NCBI RefSeq assembly: GCF_042237075.1
Contig: NZ_JBCGDC010000001.1
Location: 90,555 to 154,554 of the forward strand
Source: Polymorphospora lycopeni
Lineage (GTDB): Bacteria > Actinomycetota > Actinomycetes > Mycobacteriales > Micromonosporaceae
Direction of reading: 5' to 3'
DNA: 64,000 nucleotides
Of the stretch, positions 7,970 to 16,559 are shown in pieces (positions within the stretch are counted from its first letter, which is position 1; every line of letters begins with the position of its first letter). The notes beneath the pieces were generated by a model. It did not search any database, was not told the origin of the DNA, and saw only the letters and a list, made by a program, of their open reading frames with translations. The translations under genes and the position numbers were made by a program.

Positions 7970-9487
7970 TCAGTTCTTCGGGGCGCTGTCCAGGACCCGG
8001 CCGTCGCCGTCCGCGGTCCCGGTGCCGTTCGAGCCGAGCTTCGCCAGCAGGCCGGCGAGGTCGATGCCGGTCAGGTCGGTGCCGAGCTGAAGGCCCTGGG
8101 CGACGTTGTTCGCGACCGATTTGGTCAGCGACGAGGCACCGTCGGTGGAGATGACGGTCATCTTGTCGATCGAGCCCATCGGGGCGCTCGCCGCCTCGAC
8201 CACCTGCGGCAGCATCTTGACCAGCAGGTCGAGGACGGCCGCCTCGCCGTACGCGGCGAACGCCTCGGCCTTGCGGGCCATCGCGTCGGCCTCGGCCTGG
8301 CCCTTCGCCAGGATCGCGGCGGCCTCGGCCTGGCCCTCCCGCTCGATGGCCTCGGCGATCGCGGTACGGCGGCGCTGCTCCGCCTCACCCTCCTTGGCAC
8401 CCTCGATGGCGTTGGCCTCGGCGAGCGCGGCCCGCCGGGCCCGCTCGCCCTCACCGGTGAGCCGGGCCTGCTCGGCCTGCGCCTGCGCGGCGGCGATGGT
8501 CGCCTGCCGCTGCGCGTCGGCGCCGAGCACGGCGGCGTTACGGGCCGCCTCGGCCTCCTGCTCCACCTTGTACCGCTCCGCGTCGGCGGGCTTGCGGACC
8601 TCGGTGTCGAGCTGGCGCTCCTTCAGTTCGGCGTTGCGCTCGGCGACCTTCTGCTGCTCGGAGAGGATCGCCTGGTCGCGTTCGGCCTGGGCGAGCGGGC
8701 CGGACGCCGCAGATTTCGCCTTGGCGGCGTCGATCTCGGCCTGGATCGAGGCCTGCTTCAGCTCCAGGTTGCGGTTGGCCTCGGCGATGGCCTCCTCGGC
8801 CAGCAGCCGCTCCTGCTCGGCGGCCTGCCGGGCGCGGGCCTCGGCGATGGCCGCGTCCTTGAGCACCCGGGCGGCCTCCGGACGGCCCAGGTCCTGGAGG
8901 TAGGTGCCCTCGGCGAAGATGTCCTGGAGCTGGAAGGTGTCGAGCACCAGCCCCTGGTTGGTCATCGAGTGCTCGGCCTCCTCGGCCACCGCGCTGGCGA
9001 ACGCCGCCCGGTCGCGGATGATCTCCTCGATGGTGAGCCGGCCGACGATGGAGCGCAGCGCACCGGCCAGTACCTCGCGGGTGAACTCCTCGATCTCGTT
9101 CTGCTGGTGCAGGAACCGCTGGGCGGCGGCCCGGATGGCACCCTCGTTGCCGCCGACCTTGACGATCGCGACGCCCTGCAGCTTGGCCCGGATGCCCTGC
9201 TTGCTGACCGCGCCCTGGATCTCGACGTGGATCCGCCGGCTGGACAGGTCGAGGGACTGCAGCTTCTGCACGACCGGAAGCACGAACACCGAGGCGCCCA
9301 TGACGACCTTCTGGCCGGAGTTGTCGGTCGAGCGGGATCCGTCGGCGCCCTGCGTCGTACGGCCCTTGCGGCCGGTCACGATGAAGGCCTCGTTCGGCCC
9401 GGCCACCTTGATCCGGGAGAGCACGAAGAGCACCAGGATGAAGATCAGCAGCACGCCGCCGCCGATCGCGATGAGCAGTGGGGTCAT
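7970..9487 (-). CDS. flotillin-like SPFH/band 7 membrane scaffold protein
   Basis: 505 residues. An N-terminal membrane anchor (LLIAIGGGVLLIFILVLFVL) precedes an SPFH domain (about 35-200, with VAGPNEAFIVTG and SSRRIHVEIQGAVSKQGI). A long Ala/Glu-rich coiled coil spans about 200-420 (EARARQAAEQERLLAEEAIA and similar). The C-terminal flotillin tail includes KMTVISTDGASS. Such proteins oligomerise at the inner membrane face and organise membrane microdomains. The gene is 32 nt downstream of a NfeD-family gene, the classic bacterial SPFH-NfeD pairing, so the two are expected to work together. The intergenic 32 nt contain an AT-rich stretch, with GGACGGTCCG-like sequence before the ATG. Confidence 0.9.
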   Translation of the reverse strand: MTPLLIAIGGGVLLIFILVLFVLSRIKVAGPNEAFIVTGRKGRTTQGADGSRSTDNSGQKVVMGASVFVLPVVQKLQSLDLSSRRIHVEIQGAVSKQGIRAKLQGVAIVKVGGNEGAIRAAAQRFLHQQNEIEEFTREVLAGALRSIVGRLTIEEIIRDRAAFASAVAEEAEHSMTNQGLVLDTFQLQDIFAEGTYLQDLGRPEAARVLKDAAIAEARARQAAEQERLLAEEAIAEANRNLELKQASIQAEIDAAKAKSAASGPLAQAERDQAILSEQQKVAERNAELKERQLDTEVRKPADAERYKVEQEAEAARNAAVLGADAQRQATIAAAQAQAEQARLTGEGERARRAALAEANAIEGAKEGEAEQRRRTAIAEAIEREGQAEAAAILAKGQAEADAMARKAEAFAAYGEAAVLDLLVKMLPQVVEAASAPMGSIDKMTVISTDGASSLTKSVANNVAQGLQLGTDLTGIDLAGLLAKLGSNGTGTADGDGRVLDSAPKN

Positions 9488-9519
9488 CGGACCGTCCTCA
9501 TATATAGGGAATCTCGGAC

Positions 9520-10044
9520 TTATTGGATGACTTGGGTCTCCTCGACGAAGACACTCGTGTCGGTCGGGGCCTCGACCACGAAGACGGAGGCACCCAGTGG
9601 GATCGCGGCGGCGGCCCGGGCACTGAACTTGACCTGCTGGCCACCGAGCTGGATCCGCACCTCGCCGTATCCGCCGGCCGGGATCGGGGTGACCACGATC
9701 CCGAGAGATCCGACCAGGTCGTCGCGGGTCGGGGTGGCGTCGGTACGCATGTCACGAGCCGCCCGGGCCAGGCGCACCGCCAGCCACGCGGTGGGTACGG
9801 CCGCGACGAGCCCGGCACCGGCCGCACCGGCGATCAGCCCGGGGGTGTCACCACCGAGGAGTTCATTGGCGATCGCGGCACCGAATCCGAACGCGCCGAC
9901 GAATCCGGCGATCATCTCCAGCGACACCGGTCCATCGACGTCGGGATGGCCGAAGTGGAGCAGCTCACCGCCGAGCAGGCCCGCCGCCATCAGCGCGACG
10001 CCGATTCCACCGATGACCAAGAAGACGATCGTCGCGGTGTCCAC
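9520..10044 (-). CDS. NfeD-family membrane protein paired with flotillin
   Basis: 174 residues. Two or three membrane segments (TIVFLVIGGIGVALMAAGLL; MIAGFVGAFGFGAAIANELL; LIAGAAGAGLVAAVPTAWLA) are followed by a C-terminal OB-fold domain (LVGSLGIVVTPIPAGGYGEV ... VFVEETQVIQ). This is the short NfeD form without a serine protease domain. It is the first gene of a two-gene unit with the flotillin gene. The GTG start at 10044 is preceded by TACCCT with a 6-nt spacer. The longer open frame, which would start near 10290, was rejected because it has no signals and overlaps the opposite methyltransferase gene. Confidence 0.8.
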   Translation of the reverse strand: MDTATIVFLVIGGIGVALMAAGLLGGELLHFGHPDVDGPVSLEMIAGFVGAFGFGAAIANELLGGDTPGLIAGAAGAGLVAAVPTAWLAVRLARAARDMRTDATPTRDDLVGSLGIVVTPIPAGGYGEVRIQLGGQQVKFSARAAAAIPLGASVFVVEAPTDTSVFVEETQVIQ

Positions 10045-10050
10045 GCCTGC

Positions 10051-10056
10051 AGGGTA
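10051..10056 (-). promoter_or_regulatory. -10 box of leaderless promoter for nfeD-flotillin
   Basis: TACCCT on the minus strand, 6 nt from the GTG start codon at 10044. Confidence 0.55.
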
Positions 10057-10148
10057 GCGATCACCTGCAACGATCCCGCAGTGCCGTACCTCGGTCACGG
10101 TGCGTCGCCGCCCGCTCGCACCCGTTCGGGGACGTCCGGGCGGTGCGG

Positions 10149-10154
10149 GACAAT
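10149..10154 (+). promoter_or_regulatory. -10 box of leaderless promoter for ogt
   Basis: GACAAT, one base from TANNNT, 6 nt upstream of the ATG at 10161. Confidence 0.45.
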
Positions 10155-10160
10155 GGGGCC

Positions 10161-10646
10161 ATGCGTTGGGCCGTACTCGACTCGCCGATCGGCGACCTGT
10201 CCGTCGGCGTCGACGCCGCCGGGATCTGCGGGGTGCACTTCGGCCCGGTCGAGGGGGCGGCCGACCCGGCGCAAGTCGACGCCGGCCCACTGGCCGACGC
10301 CCTGACGGAGCTTCGCGACTACTTCGCCGGCGAGCTGACCACCTTCACCGGAGTGCTGTCGGTACGGCGGGGCAGCGACTTCGAGCGCGCGGTCTGGGCG
10401 GAACTGTCGCTGATCCCGTACGGCGAGATGCGGACGTACGGCGAGATCGCCCGCGCGGTGGGCGATCCGGGCGCGGCCCGGGCGGTCGGGACCGCCTGCA
10501 ACCGCAACCCGATCCCGGTCATCGTGCCCTGTCACCGGGTCGTCGGCGCGGGCGGAAAGCTCGTCGGCTTCGGCGGCGGGCTGCCGCGCAAGCGCCACCT
10601 CCTGGAACTGGAGGCGGGCGTAGCCCTGCGCCGGGCCTGGTCCTGA
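10161..10646 (+). CDS. ogt: methylated-DNA--protein-cysteine S-methyltransferase
   Basis: 161-residue suicide DNA repair protein that moves the alkyl group from O6-alkylguanine to its own cysteine. The active site is IVPCHRVVGAGGKLVGFGGG near residues 117-136, with the acceptor in PCHR. The helix-turn-helix region is EIARAVGDPGAARAVGTACN with the finger residues R and N, and the N-terminal domain is short. ATG at 10161 sits 6 nt after a GACAAT box; an in-frame GTG at 10143 is less likely. It is a monocistronic gene that converges on ino1 across a hairpin terminator. Confidence 0.9.
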   Translation: MRWAVLDSPIGDLSVGVDAAGICGVHFGPVEGAADPAQVDAGPLADALTELRDYFAGELTTFTGVLSVRRGSDFERAVWAELSLIPYGEMRTYGEIARAVGDPGAARAVGTACNRNPIPVIVPCHRVVGAGGKLVGFGGGLPRKRHLLELEAGVALRRAWS

Positions 10647-10685
10647 ACGGTCCCACCGTCGGCGACGCGGGGCCGACGACGGCGC

Positions 10686-10714
10686 GGGGCCGGGTCCCGT
10701 ACGGACCCGGCCCC
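10686..10714. terminator. bidirectional terminator between ogt and ino1
   Basis: Perfect 12-bp inverted repeat (ggggccgggtcc and ggacccggcccc) with a 5-nt loop, between converging genes. Confidence 0.75.
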
Positions 10715-10731
10715 GGACGCGTTCCGGTCGC

Positions 10732-11811
10732 TCAGTTGGCGATCTTGCCGGCGATGAAGTCCTCGACGGCCTGGTGGGCCTCGTGGTCGGCGTACTGCAC
10801 CGGCGGCGACTTCATGAAGTAGCTCGACGCGGACATGATCGGACCGGCGATCTTGCGGTCCAGCGCGATCTTCGCGGCCCGGACCGCGTCGATGATGACG
10901 CCGGCCGAGTTGGGCGAGTCCCACACCTCGAGCTTCAGCTCCGCGTTGAGCGGGGTGTCACCGAACGAGCGACCCTCCAGGCGGATGTACGCCCACTTGC
11001 GGTCGTCGAGCCACGGCACGTGGTCCGACGGGCCGATGTGCACGTCGCTCTTGGCCATCTCGTGCGGCACCTGGGACGTCACCGACTGGGTCTTCGAGAT
11101 CTTCTTCGAGACCAGGCGGTTGCGCTCCAGCATGTTCATGAAGTCCATGTTGCCGCCGAAGTTGAGCTGGTAGGTGCGCAGCAGTTCGACCCCGCGGTCC
11201 TCGAACAGCTTGGCCAGCGCACGGTGCACGATGGTCGCGCCGACCTGGCTCTTGATGTCGTCACCGACAATCGGCAGGCCGGCGTCGACGAACTTCTGCG
11301 CCCACTCCGGGTCGGAGGCGATGAAGACCGGCAGGGCGTTGACGAACGCGCAACCCGCGTCGATCGCCGCCTGCGCGTAGAACTTGTCGGCCTGCTCCGA
11401 ACCCACCGGCAGGTAGGACACCACGACGTCGACCTGCGCGTCGCGCAGCGCCTGGGCCACGTCGACCTCGGTCTGGTCGGACTCCTGCACGATCTCGCGG
11501 TAGTACTGGCCCAGGCCGTCGAGGGTCGGGCCACGCTGCACGAGTACGCCGGTCGGCGGCACGTCGCACAGCTTGATGGTGTTGTTCTCGCTGGCGACGA
11601 TCGCCTCCGCGAGGTCCATGCCCACCTTCTTGGCGTCAACGTCGAACGCCGCGACGAACTGCACGTCGGATACGTGGTAGTCGCCGAAGGTGACGTGCAT
11701 GAGACCCGGGACGCGGTCGTTCGGGTCGGCGTTGCGGTAGTACTCCACCCCCTGGACCAGGGATGAAGCACAGTTCCCGACACCGACGATGGCGACGCGG
11801 ACGGAGCCCAT
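10732..11811 (-). CDS. ino1: myo-inositol-1-phosphate synthase
   Basis: 359-residue NAD-dependent enzyme that turns glucose 6-phosphate into 1D-myo-inositol 3-phosphate, the entry step to phosphatidylinositol and mycothiol in actinobacteria. Features are the Rossmann motif VAIVGVGNCASSLVQG at the N-terminus, LPVGSEQADKFYAQAAIDAG, GDDIKSQVGATIVHR, the LNFGGNMDFMNM active-site region and KLEVWDSPNSAGVIIDAVR. ATG start with AAGGAGG 8 nt upstream. The gene is 20 nt downstream of a padR-type regulator on the same strand, so both are probably one transcript controlled by the palindromic operator at 12518-12540. The ino1-padR order matches Rv0046c-Rv0047c. Confidence 0.95.
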   Translation of the reverse strand: MGSVRVAIVGVGNCASSLVQGVEYYRNADPNDRVPGLMHVTFGDYHVSDVQFVAAFDVDAKKVGMDLAEAIVASENNTIKLCDVPPTGVLVQRGPTLDGLGQYYREIVQESDQTEVDVAQALRDAQVDVVVSYLPVGSEQADKFYAQAAIDAGCAFVNALPVFIASDPEWAQKFVDAGLPIVGDDIKSQVGATIVHRALAKLFEDRGVELLRTYQLNFGGNMDFMNMLERNRLVSKKISKTQSVTSQVPHEMAKSDVHIGPSDHVPWLDDRKWAYIRLEGRSFGDTPLNAELKLEVWDSPNSAGVIIDAVRAAKIALDRKIAGPIMSASSYFMKSPPVQYADHEAHQAVEDFIAGKIAN

Positions 11812-11831
11812 CGCGTTTGCCTCCTTCTTAA

Positions 11832-12458
11832 TCACGGCCGCTCCGGCTCTTTCCTGGACTGCCCAGGCGGAGGCGGGCTTGTCTCTTCTCGTGGCCCACC
11901 CGTTCGGGGGGCCCGGCCGGAGCGCTCGTTGGCGATGAGCTCCTCCAGCCACCGAACCTCACGCTCACAGGCCTCCAGGCCGTGGCGTTGCAGTTCGAGG
12001 GTGTAGGCGTCGAGTCGCTCGGCGGCACGGCTCAGGACGTCGCGCAGACCTTCGCGGCGCTCCTCGACCTTGCGCCGGCGACCCTCCAGGATCCGCAGCC
12101 GGGTGGCCTGGTCGGTGCGGGCGAAGAATGCGAAGTGCACTCCGAAGCCGGTGTCCTCGTACGTCTCGGGGCCGGCCTGCGCGAGCAGTTCGGCAAAACG
12201 TTCCTTGCCCTCTGCGGTGATCCGGTAGACGACGCGGCCACGCCGCGAGGTCAGGGGAGGTACCTCCTCGGTGGCGGTCGGCGTGTCGCCCGTCTCACTG
12301 ATCCACCCGGCCGCCTGCAGCCGACGCAGGGTCGGATAGAGCGAGCCGTAGCTGATCGCCGCCCGGATCGCTCCCAGCTTGGCGGTGAGTTCCTTCCGTA
12401 GCTCGTAGCCGTGCATGGGAGATTCCTGCAAAAGGCCGAGGATGGCGAGTTCGAGCAC
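11832..12458 (-). CDS. PadR-family transcriptional regulator in front of ino1
   Basis: 208 residues. The N-terminal winged helix (LELAILGLLQESPMHGYELR ... SYGSLYPTLRRLQAAGWISE) has the Y-G-S-L-Y-P recognition helix signature of PadR proteins. The wing carries RRGRVVYRITAEGKERFAEL. A C-terminal coiled-coil dimerisation helix (about 120-190) and a Pro-rich tail follow. A GTG at 12458 giving MLELAILG was preferred to the GTG at 12479, because family members begin right at this motif and GAGGAAGG lies shortly before it. A palindrome 60 nt upstream is the likely autoregulatory operator. Control of ino1 by this protein is inferred from the 20-nt spacing. The effector is unknown. Confidence 0.88.
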   Translation of the reverse strand: MLELAILGLLQESPMHGYELRKELTAKLGAIRAAISYGSLYPTLRRLQAAGWISETGDTPTATEEVPPLTSRRGRVVYRITAEGKERFAELLAQAGPETYEDTGFGVHFAFFARTDQATRLRILEGRRRKVEERREGLRDVLSRAAERLDAYTLELQRHGLEACEREVRWLEELIANERSGRAPRTGGPREETSPPPPGQSRKEPERP

Positions 12459-12517
12459 GGCCCTGCCTTCCTCATCCACGCCGGTGGCGCTCGACCCACT
12501 CCCGGGGTGGGACGCAC

Positions 12518-12540
12518 CGATGTATCGGCCCGATACATCG
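12518..12540. promoter_or_regulatory. palindromic PadR operator
   Basis: Perfect inverted repeat with arms cgatgtatcgg and ccgatacatcg (11 bp each) around one central base. It contains the ATGT...ACAT ends typical of PadR binding sites and lies 60 nt upstream of the regulator start codon, where it would overlap the promoter. Confidence 0.8.
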
Positions 12541-12694
12541 CAACGTTAGTCGCCGAATAGGATGCGGGCAAACCCCCGATTTTGCGCACCGGATGTTACG
12601 TACAGTGATTGACGATGTGATGCGGTAGGGGTGCGAAGGTCCTGTCGACGCCGTATATGACCGGCGAGTGGTCGCCTCGTTCGGCCGGACCGCG

Positions 12695-12700
12695 TACCCT
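12695..12700 (+). promoter_or_regulatory. -10 box of leaderless promoter for the DUF5318 gene
   Basis: TACCCT, 7 nt before the ATG at 12708. No Shine-Dalgarno sequence. Confidence 0.5.
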
Positions 12701-12707
12701 TCTGCCC

Positions 12708-13160
12708 ATGCGTACCCAGCGGCAGGCGGTCGACTACTCGCTTCGGCGGCGGTCGCTGCTGCGCGAGGTGTTTTCCGGCCGGGTGGGCACTTACGAGGTG
12801 TGTGACGCTTCGCCGTACCTCAAGAACGCCGCGCGGTTCCACGGCGAACCAACCGAGGACCGCTGCCCGATCTGCCGCAAGGAAAACCTCACGCTGGTGC
12901 ACTACATCTATGGCGACGAGCTCAAGCAGTCGGCCGGCCAGGCCCGGAACCGGGCCGAGCTGTCCCTGCTGGCGATGACGCTGCGTGAGTTTCAGGTCTA
13001 CGTGGTGGAAGTCTGCCGGGCCTGCGACTGGAACCACCTCGTCGAGCAGTTCCTGCTTGGCCGGGACGGTCTGCTCGACTCCGAGCAGGCCACGGCCGAG
13101 CCAATGGCGGCATCGGGCGGCGGTGTCACACCGGAACGAAGGCATGGGGCCGGCCGGTGA
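12708..13160 (+). CDS. DUF5318 family protein with zinc-binding cysteine pairs
   Basis: 150 residues, soluble. It contains a conserved RTQRQAVDYSLRRRSLLREV start, then CDASPYLKNAARFHGEPTED, a CPIC pair (DRCPICRKENLTLVHYIYGD) and a second pair (VVEVCRACDWNHLVEQFLLG), so a four-cysteine zinc site is likely. The C-terminal tail is variable. Function is unknown. The gene is immediately upstream of the bifunctional PBP gene in this and other actinobacteria (Rv0049 next to ponA1), which suggests a role linked to cell wall growth or its regulation. Start chosen by homology and the leaderless box 7 nt before. Confidence 0.8.
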   Translation: MRTQRQAVDYSLRRRSLLREVFSGRVGTYEVCDASPYLKNAARFHGEPTEDRCPICRKENLTLVHYIYGDELKQSAGQARNRAELSLLAMTLREFQVYVVEVCRACDWNHLVEQFLLGRDGLLDSEQATAEPMAASGGGVTPERRHGAGR

Positions 13161-13351
13161 CCACTGTCCCCCTGGCCCCGACGGCGCTCGACCAAAAACG
13201 TAACGCCCGGCAGATCGTCAACCGGATAAGTCCGGTTATTGCAGATAAAGCTGCATATGGCCGCCGTAGATCGGCGCCGCAGCGTGTCCCAACTCACGGC
13301 AAACCGGTGGTGTCGCAGCCGCGAACCACCGCGACCGGCAGGGTGTGAGGA

Positions 13352-16342
13352 ATGAACTCGTACGGCGACCCCAGTTCCGCGCGTGGAAGAGCCCGGATCT
13401 CCGGCTCCGACGGCGACTCCGGATCCGAGGCCGAGAACCCGTACCGGCGTTCTGGCCAGGACGCATTCGACTCGCCGGCACAGCCGGCAGGCGGCTTCGA
13501 GGTGCCGCGGGCCGCGGCGGGCTACAGCGAGCCCGGCCCTCCCCGCGCCGCGGCCACCGGCCGCGCCTCCAGTGGCCGGGCGTCGGTGGGCAGCGCCTCG
13601 GTCGGCAGTGCGTCGGTCGGTAGCGCCTCGGTCGGCAGTGCCTCGGTTGGCGGCGCGTCGGCCCGCAGTTCGGCCAGCGGCAGCGCTTCGGTCGGTAGCG
13701 CGTCGGTCGGCAGTGCGTCGGTGAACGGTCCGGGTAACGGGACCGGGAGCGCGCCGGCCGGTCGGGCGCAGGTCGGACGCGCGGTCGTACCCGGACCCGG
13801 CGGTGACCGGGCCGGTGGGCGGGCCACCGTCGGCGCCGCGCCGGTCGCCGGTCGGGCGACCGTCGGACGGGCCTCCGTCCGTCCGGTGACACCCGCGGCG
13901 GCCGGACCGGGCGGTTCGGGCCCGGGCGGCCCGCGCGGTCCGAAGGGGCCGGGTGGTTTCGGCCCGGACGGACCCGACGACTCCGGATCCGGTGGACGCC
14001 GGAACCGGCGCAGCGGCCCGCCGAGCAAGAAGGCCAAGCGGCGTAAGCGGATCAACCTGCTGATCGCCTCGTTCGCCGTAATGATCATGTTGGCCGGGGC
14101 GGGCGTCGTCGGCCTGGCCTGGTTCTCCACCACCGTCAAGTCGCCGACCGACTTCGGTGAGCCGGAGACCACCACGATCATGTACGCCGACGGCAGCCAG
14201 CTGGCGAAACTCGGTGAGCAGAACCGCACCATCGTCCCGGCCGACAAGATCTCGCCGGTCGTCGGAAACGCCGTGATGGCGGCCGAGGACAAGAACTTCC
14301 TCGACCACACCGGCATCGACATGAAGGGCATCGCCCGCGCCGCGTGGAACAACTTCACCGGCGGTGCGACCCAGGGTGCCTCGACGATCACCCAGCAGTA
14401 CGCCCGGCACGTGGCCGAACTGACGGACATCAGCTACAGCCGTAAGCTCCGCGAGGCGCTGCTCGCCTCGAAGCTCGAACAGGAACTCGACAAGCAGCAG
14501 ATCCTCGGCTACTACCTGAACGCGATCTACTTCGGCCGGGGCAGCTACGGCATCGAGGCCGCCGCCCAGACCTACTTCGGGAAGTCGGTCCTGATCCCGC
14601 CCGGCGAGAAGGGGGCGCTCACCCCGTCGGAGGCGGCCGTCCTCGCATCGGTGATCAAGCAGCCGGAGCCGGACCGGGTCACCGGCCACATGGGTTACGA
14701 CCCGCAGGTCAACCGGCCGGCCACCGAGGAGCGCTGGAACTACACGCTCAACAACATGCTGGACAAGAAGTGGATCACCGCTGAGGAGCGGGCCGCCGCC
14801 GTCTTCCCCGAAGAGACCCTCAAGACGTACGACCCGAAGAAGTCCTGCGCCACCGACTGTGGCGTCAACACCCCGTCCGGAAACGTGATCAACTACGTCC
14901 GCGACGAGCTCGAGGCGATGGGTATCACGGACTGGCGCAAGGGCCGCTACCGGATCAAGACCACCATCGATCCCAGGGTGCAGAAGGCGGCCCAGGAGGC
15001 GTCCCGCCGGGCGTCCAAGACGTCGCCGATGTCGAAGCTGCCCGAGAACTACATGGCCGCCCTGGTCGCGGTGGATCCGAACAACGGCCGGGTGCTCGCC
15101 TACTACGGCGGTGAGAGCGGCACGGACTACGACTACGCGGGCGCCAACGACGGCGGCACCACCGGTGGTCACGCCCCCGGCTCGACCTTCAAGGTCTATA
15201 CCTTGGCGGCGGCTCTCAAGGCCAACATCTCCATGGACACGCACTGGGACTCGACGAAGATCAAGGACGGCGACTTCGAGATCTCCAACGCCGGCCGTAC
15301 GCACTCCTGTGCCAAGTGGTGTTCGCTGGAGGAAATGACGATCGAGTCGTACAACGCGCCGTTCTACTGGATCGCCAAGGAACTCGGACCGGACAAGATC
15401 GTGGAGGCGGCCCGCGACGCCGGCATCCGCACCATGTGGAACAACGACGCCAAGGCGATCAACCTGCTGGAGAGCAAGCCCGCGGACGTCGCGCCGTCGC
15501 AGTTCGACAAGCAGATCGGCTACGGCCAGTACGGCATTACCGTGCTCGACCACGCCAACGGGGTGGCGACCCTGGCCAACCGGGGCACCTACCACAAGGC
15601 CCACTTCATCGAGTTGGTCGAGGAGCGCAACTCGGCCGGCGAATGGGTCAAGGTCGGCGGCGAGCAGTTGAAGCCCAAGGAGGTCTTCCAGCCCGAGCAG
15701 ATGGACTCGCTCAACGCCGTGCTGCAGAAGATCCCGGGCAACATCGGCAAGGGGCTCAAGGGCGGCCGGCCGGCGACCGGCAAGACCGGCACCTGGGAAC
15801 TCCGGCAGAACACGAGCGACAACGGCGATGCCTGGATGGTCGGCGCCACGCCGCAGATCGCCTCCGCGGTGTGGGTCGGCACCAAGGGCAAGCGTGAGGC
15901 GGTGAAGGAGGCGAACGGCAGGGCGATGGGTGGTGCCGGCACGCCGGCGGCGATCTGGGACAAGTTCATGGAGGACGCGCACGCCGCGCTCAAGCTCAAG
16001 AACGAATCGTTCAAGGAGAAGAAGAGCACCGGCGACCCGAACCACCCGGCGGCCAATGGTGTGTCGCCGCCGCCTGTCGTGCCAACGACCCCCGAATGCA
16101 CCGACCCGCTGCGGATCACCTGCCCGACCCCGGGCGGTGACAACCCGGGCGGCAACCCAGGTGGTGGCAACCCGGGCGGTGGTGGCAACCCAGGTGGCGG
16201 CGACAACCCCGGTGGCGGCGGCAACCCGGGCGGCGGTGGCAACCCAGGTGGTGGCGGCAACCCGGGCGGTGGTGGCGGCGGTGACGACAACCCGTTCGAC
16301 GGGCTGATCAGGCCGACCCCGACGCCGACCAGGTGGCGGTAA
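13352..16342 (+). CDS. ponA: bifunctional penicillin-binding protein (transglycosylase/transpeptidase)
   Basis: 996-residue class A PBP that polymerises and crosslinks peptidoglycan. A long cytoplasmic N-terminus (about 235 residues) carries SASVG pentapeptide repeats and Gly/Pro-rich sequence. One membrane anchor lies at about 236-260 (LLIASFAVMIMLAGAGVVGL). The GT51 domain follows (AAEDKNFLDHTGIDMKGIAR near 310; GASTITQQYARHV; YLNAIYFGRGSYGIEAAAQT). The transpeptidase domain has the serine motif STFK near 610, SYN near 665 and KTGTW near 810. The extracellular C-terminus is GGGNPGGG repeats. A gtgagga sequence precedes the ATG. The end of the gene, including its stop, is present twice because of an assembly duplication, but the coding frame is intact. 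Confidence 0.93.
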   Translation: MNSYGDPSSARGRARISGSDGDSGSEAENPYRRSGQDAFDSPAQPAGGFEVPRAAAGYSEPGPPRAAATGRASSGRASVGSASVGSASVGSASVGSASVGGASARSSASGSASVGSASVGSASVNGPGNGTGSAPAGRAQVGRAVVPGPGGDRAGGRATVGAAPVAGRATVGRASVRPVTPAAAGPGGSGPGGPRGPKGPGGFGPDGPDDSGSGGRRNRRSGPPSKKAKRRKRINLLIASFAVMIMLAGAGVVGLAWFSTTVKSPTDFGEPETTTIMYADGSQLAKLGEQNRTIVPADKISPVVGNAVMAAEDKNFLDHTGIDMKGIARAAWNNFTGGATQGASTITQQYARHVAELTDISYSRKLREALLASKLEQELDKQQILGYYLNAIYFGRGSYGIEAAAQTYFGKSVLIPPGEKGALTPSEAAVLASVIKQPEPDRVTGHMGYDPQVNRPATEERWNYTLNNMLDKKWITAEERAAAVFPEETLKTYDPKKSCATDCGVNTPSGNVINYVRDELEAMGITDWRKGRYRIKTTIDPRVQKAAQEASRRASKTSPMSKLPENYMAALVAVDPNNGRVLAYYGGESGTDYDYAGANDGGTTGGHAPGSTFKVYTLAAALKANISMDTHWDSTKIKDGDFEISNAGRTHSCAKWCSLEEMTIESYNAPFYWIAKELGPDKIVEAARDAGIRTMWNNDAKAINLLESKPADVAPSQFDKQIGYGQYGITVLDHANGVATLANRGTYHKAHFIELVEERNSAGEWVKVGGEQLKPKEVFQPEQMDSLNAVLQKIPGNIGKGLKGGRPATGKTGTWELRQNTSDNGDAWMVGATPQIASAVWVGTKGKREAVKEANGRAMGGAGTPAAIWDKFMEDAHAALKLKNESFKEKKSTGDPNHPAANGVSPPPVVPTTPECTDPLRITCPTPGGDNPGGNPGGGNPGGGGNPGGGDNPGGGGNPGGGGNPGGGGNPGGGGGGDDNPFDGLIRPTPTPTRWR
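13580..13722 (+). repeat. 15-bp minisatellite encoding SASVG units in ponA
   Basis: About nine degenerate copies of a 15-bp unit of the form ggcagtgcgtcggtc, all in frame, encode the S-A-S-V-G repeats of the cytoplasmic tail. Synonymous differences between copies argue for an established repeat rather than an assembly fault. Confidence 0.8.
16135..16290 (+). repeat. Gly-Gly-Asn-Pro repeat region at the ponA 3' end
   Basis: Degenerate repeats of a ggcggcaacccgggcggt-like unit encode the G-G-N-P-G-G-G tail. Together with the adjacent G-run this region is difficult to assemble. Confidence 0.7.
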
Positions 16343-16462
16343 CGACAGTCCGCGGTGGACGACGCGCCGGGGGGGGGGGGGGGGGGNTCGACGGGCTGAT
16401 CAGGCCGACCCCGACGCCGACCAGGTGGCGGTAACGACAGTCCGCGGTGGACGACGCGCCGG
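16296..16462. repeat. 75-bp direct duplication with poly-G and N: assembly junction
   Basis: Bases 16296-16370 and 16388-16462 are identical 75-bp copies containing the ponA stop codon. They are separated by G homopolymer (18 G in total counting the end of copy 1) and one N at 16387. The pattern fits two contig ends joined without merging their overlap, with a poly-G read artefact at one end. The true genome probably has one copy. Confidence 0.85.
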
Positions 16463-16559
16463 CGGCCGGGCCTCTGCCCGGCCGCCGGCGCCGTTTTCGG
16501 GGAACTTTCCCCGGGACAGGCGGGACGAACAGGCCTCCGGTGGGGCAGGATTCCCAGTC

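Noticed and set aside
13580..13722. CRISPR-like repeat array
   Set aside because: The 15-bp units are contiguous, without spacers, and encode S-A-S-V-G in frame with ponA.
16296..16462. Tandem repeat or duplicated 3' end of ponA
   Set aside because: The copies are exact and meet at a poly-G run and an N, which fits an assembly join rather than a biological repeat.
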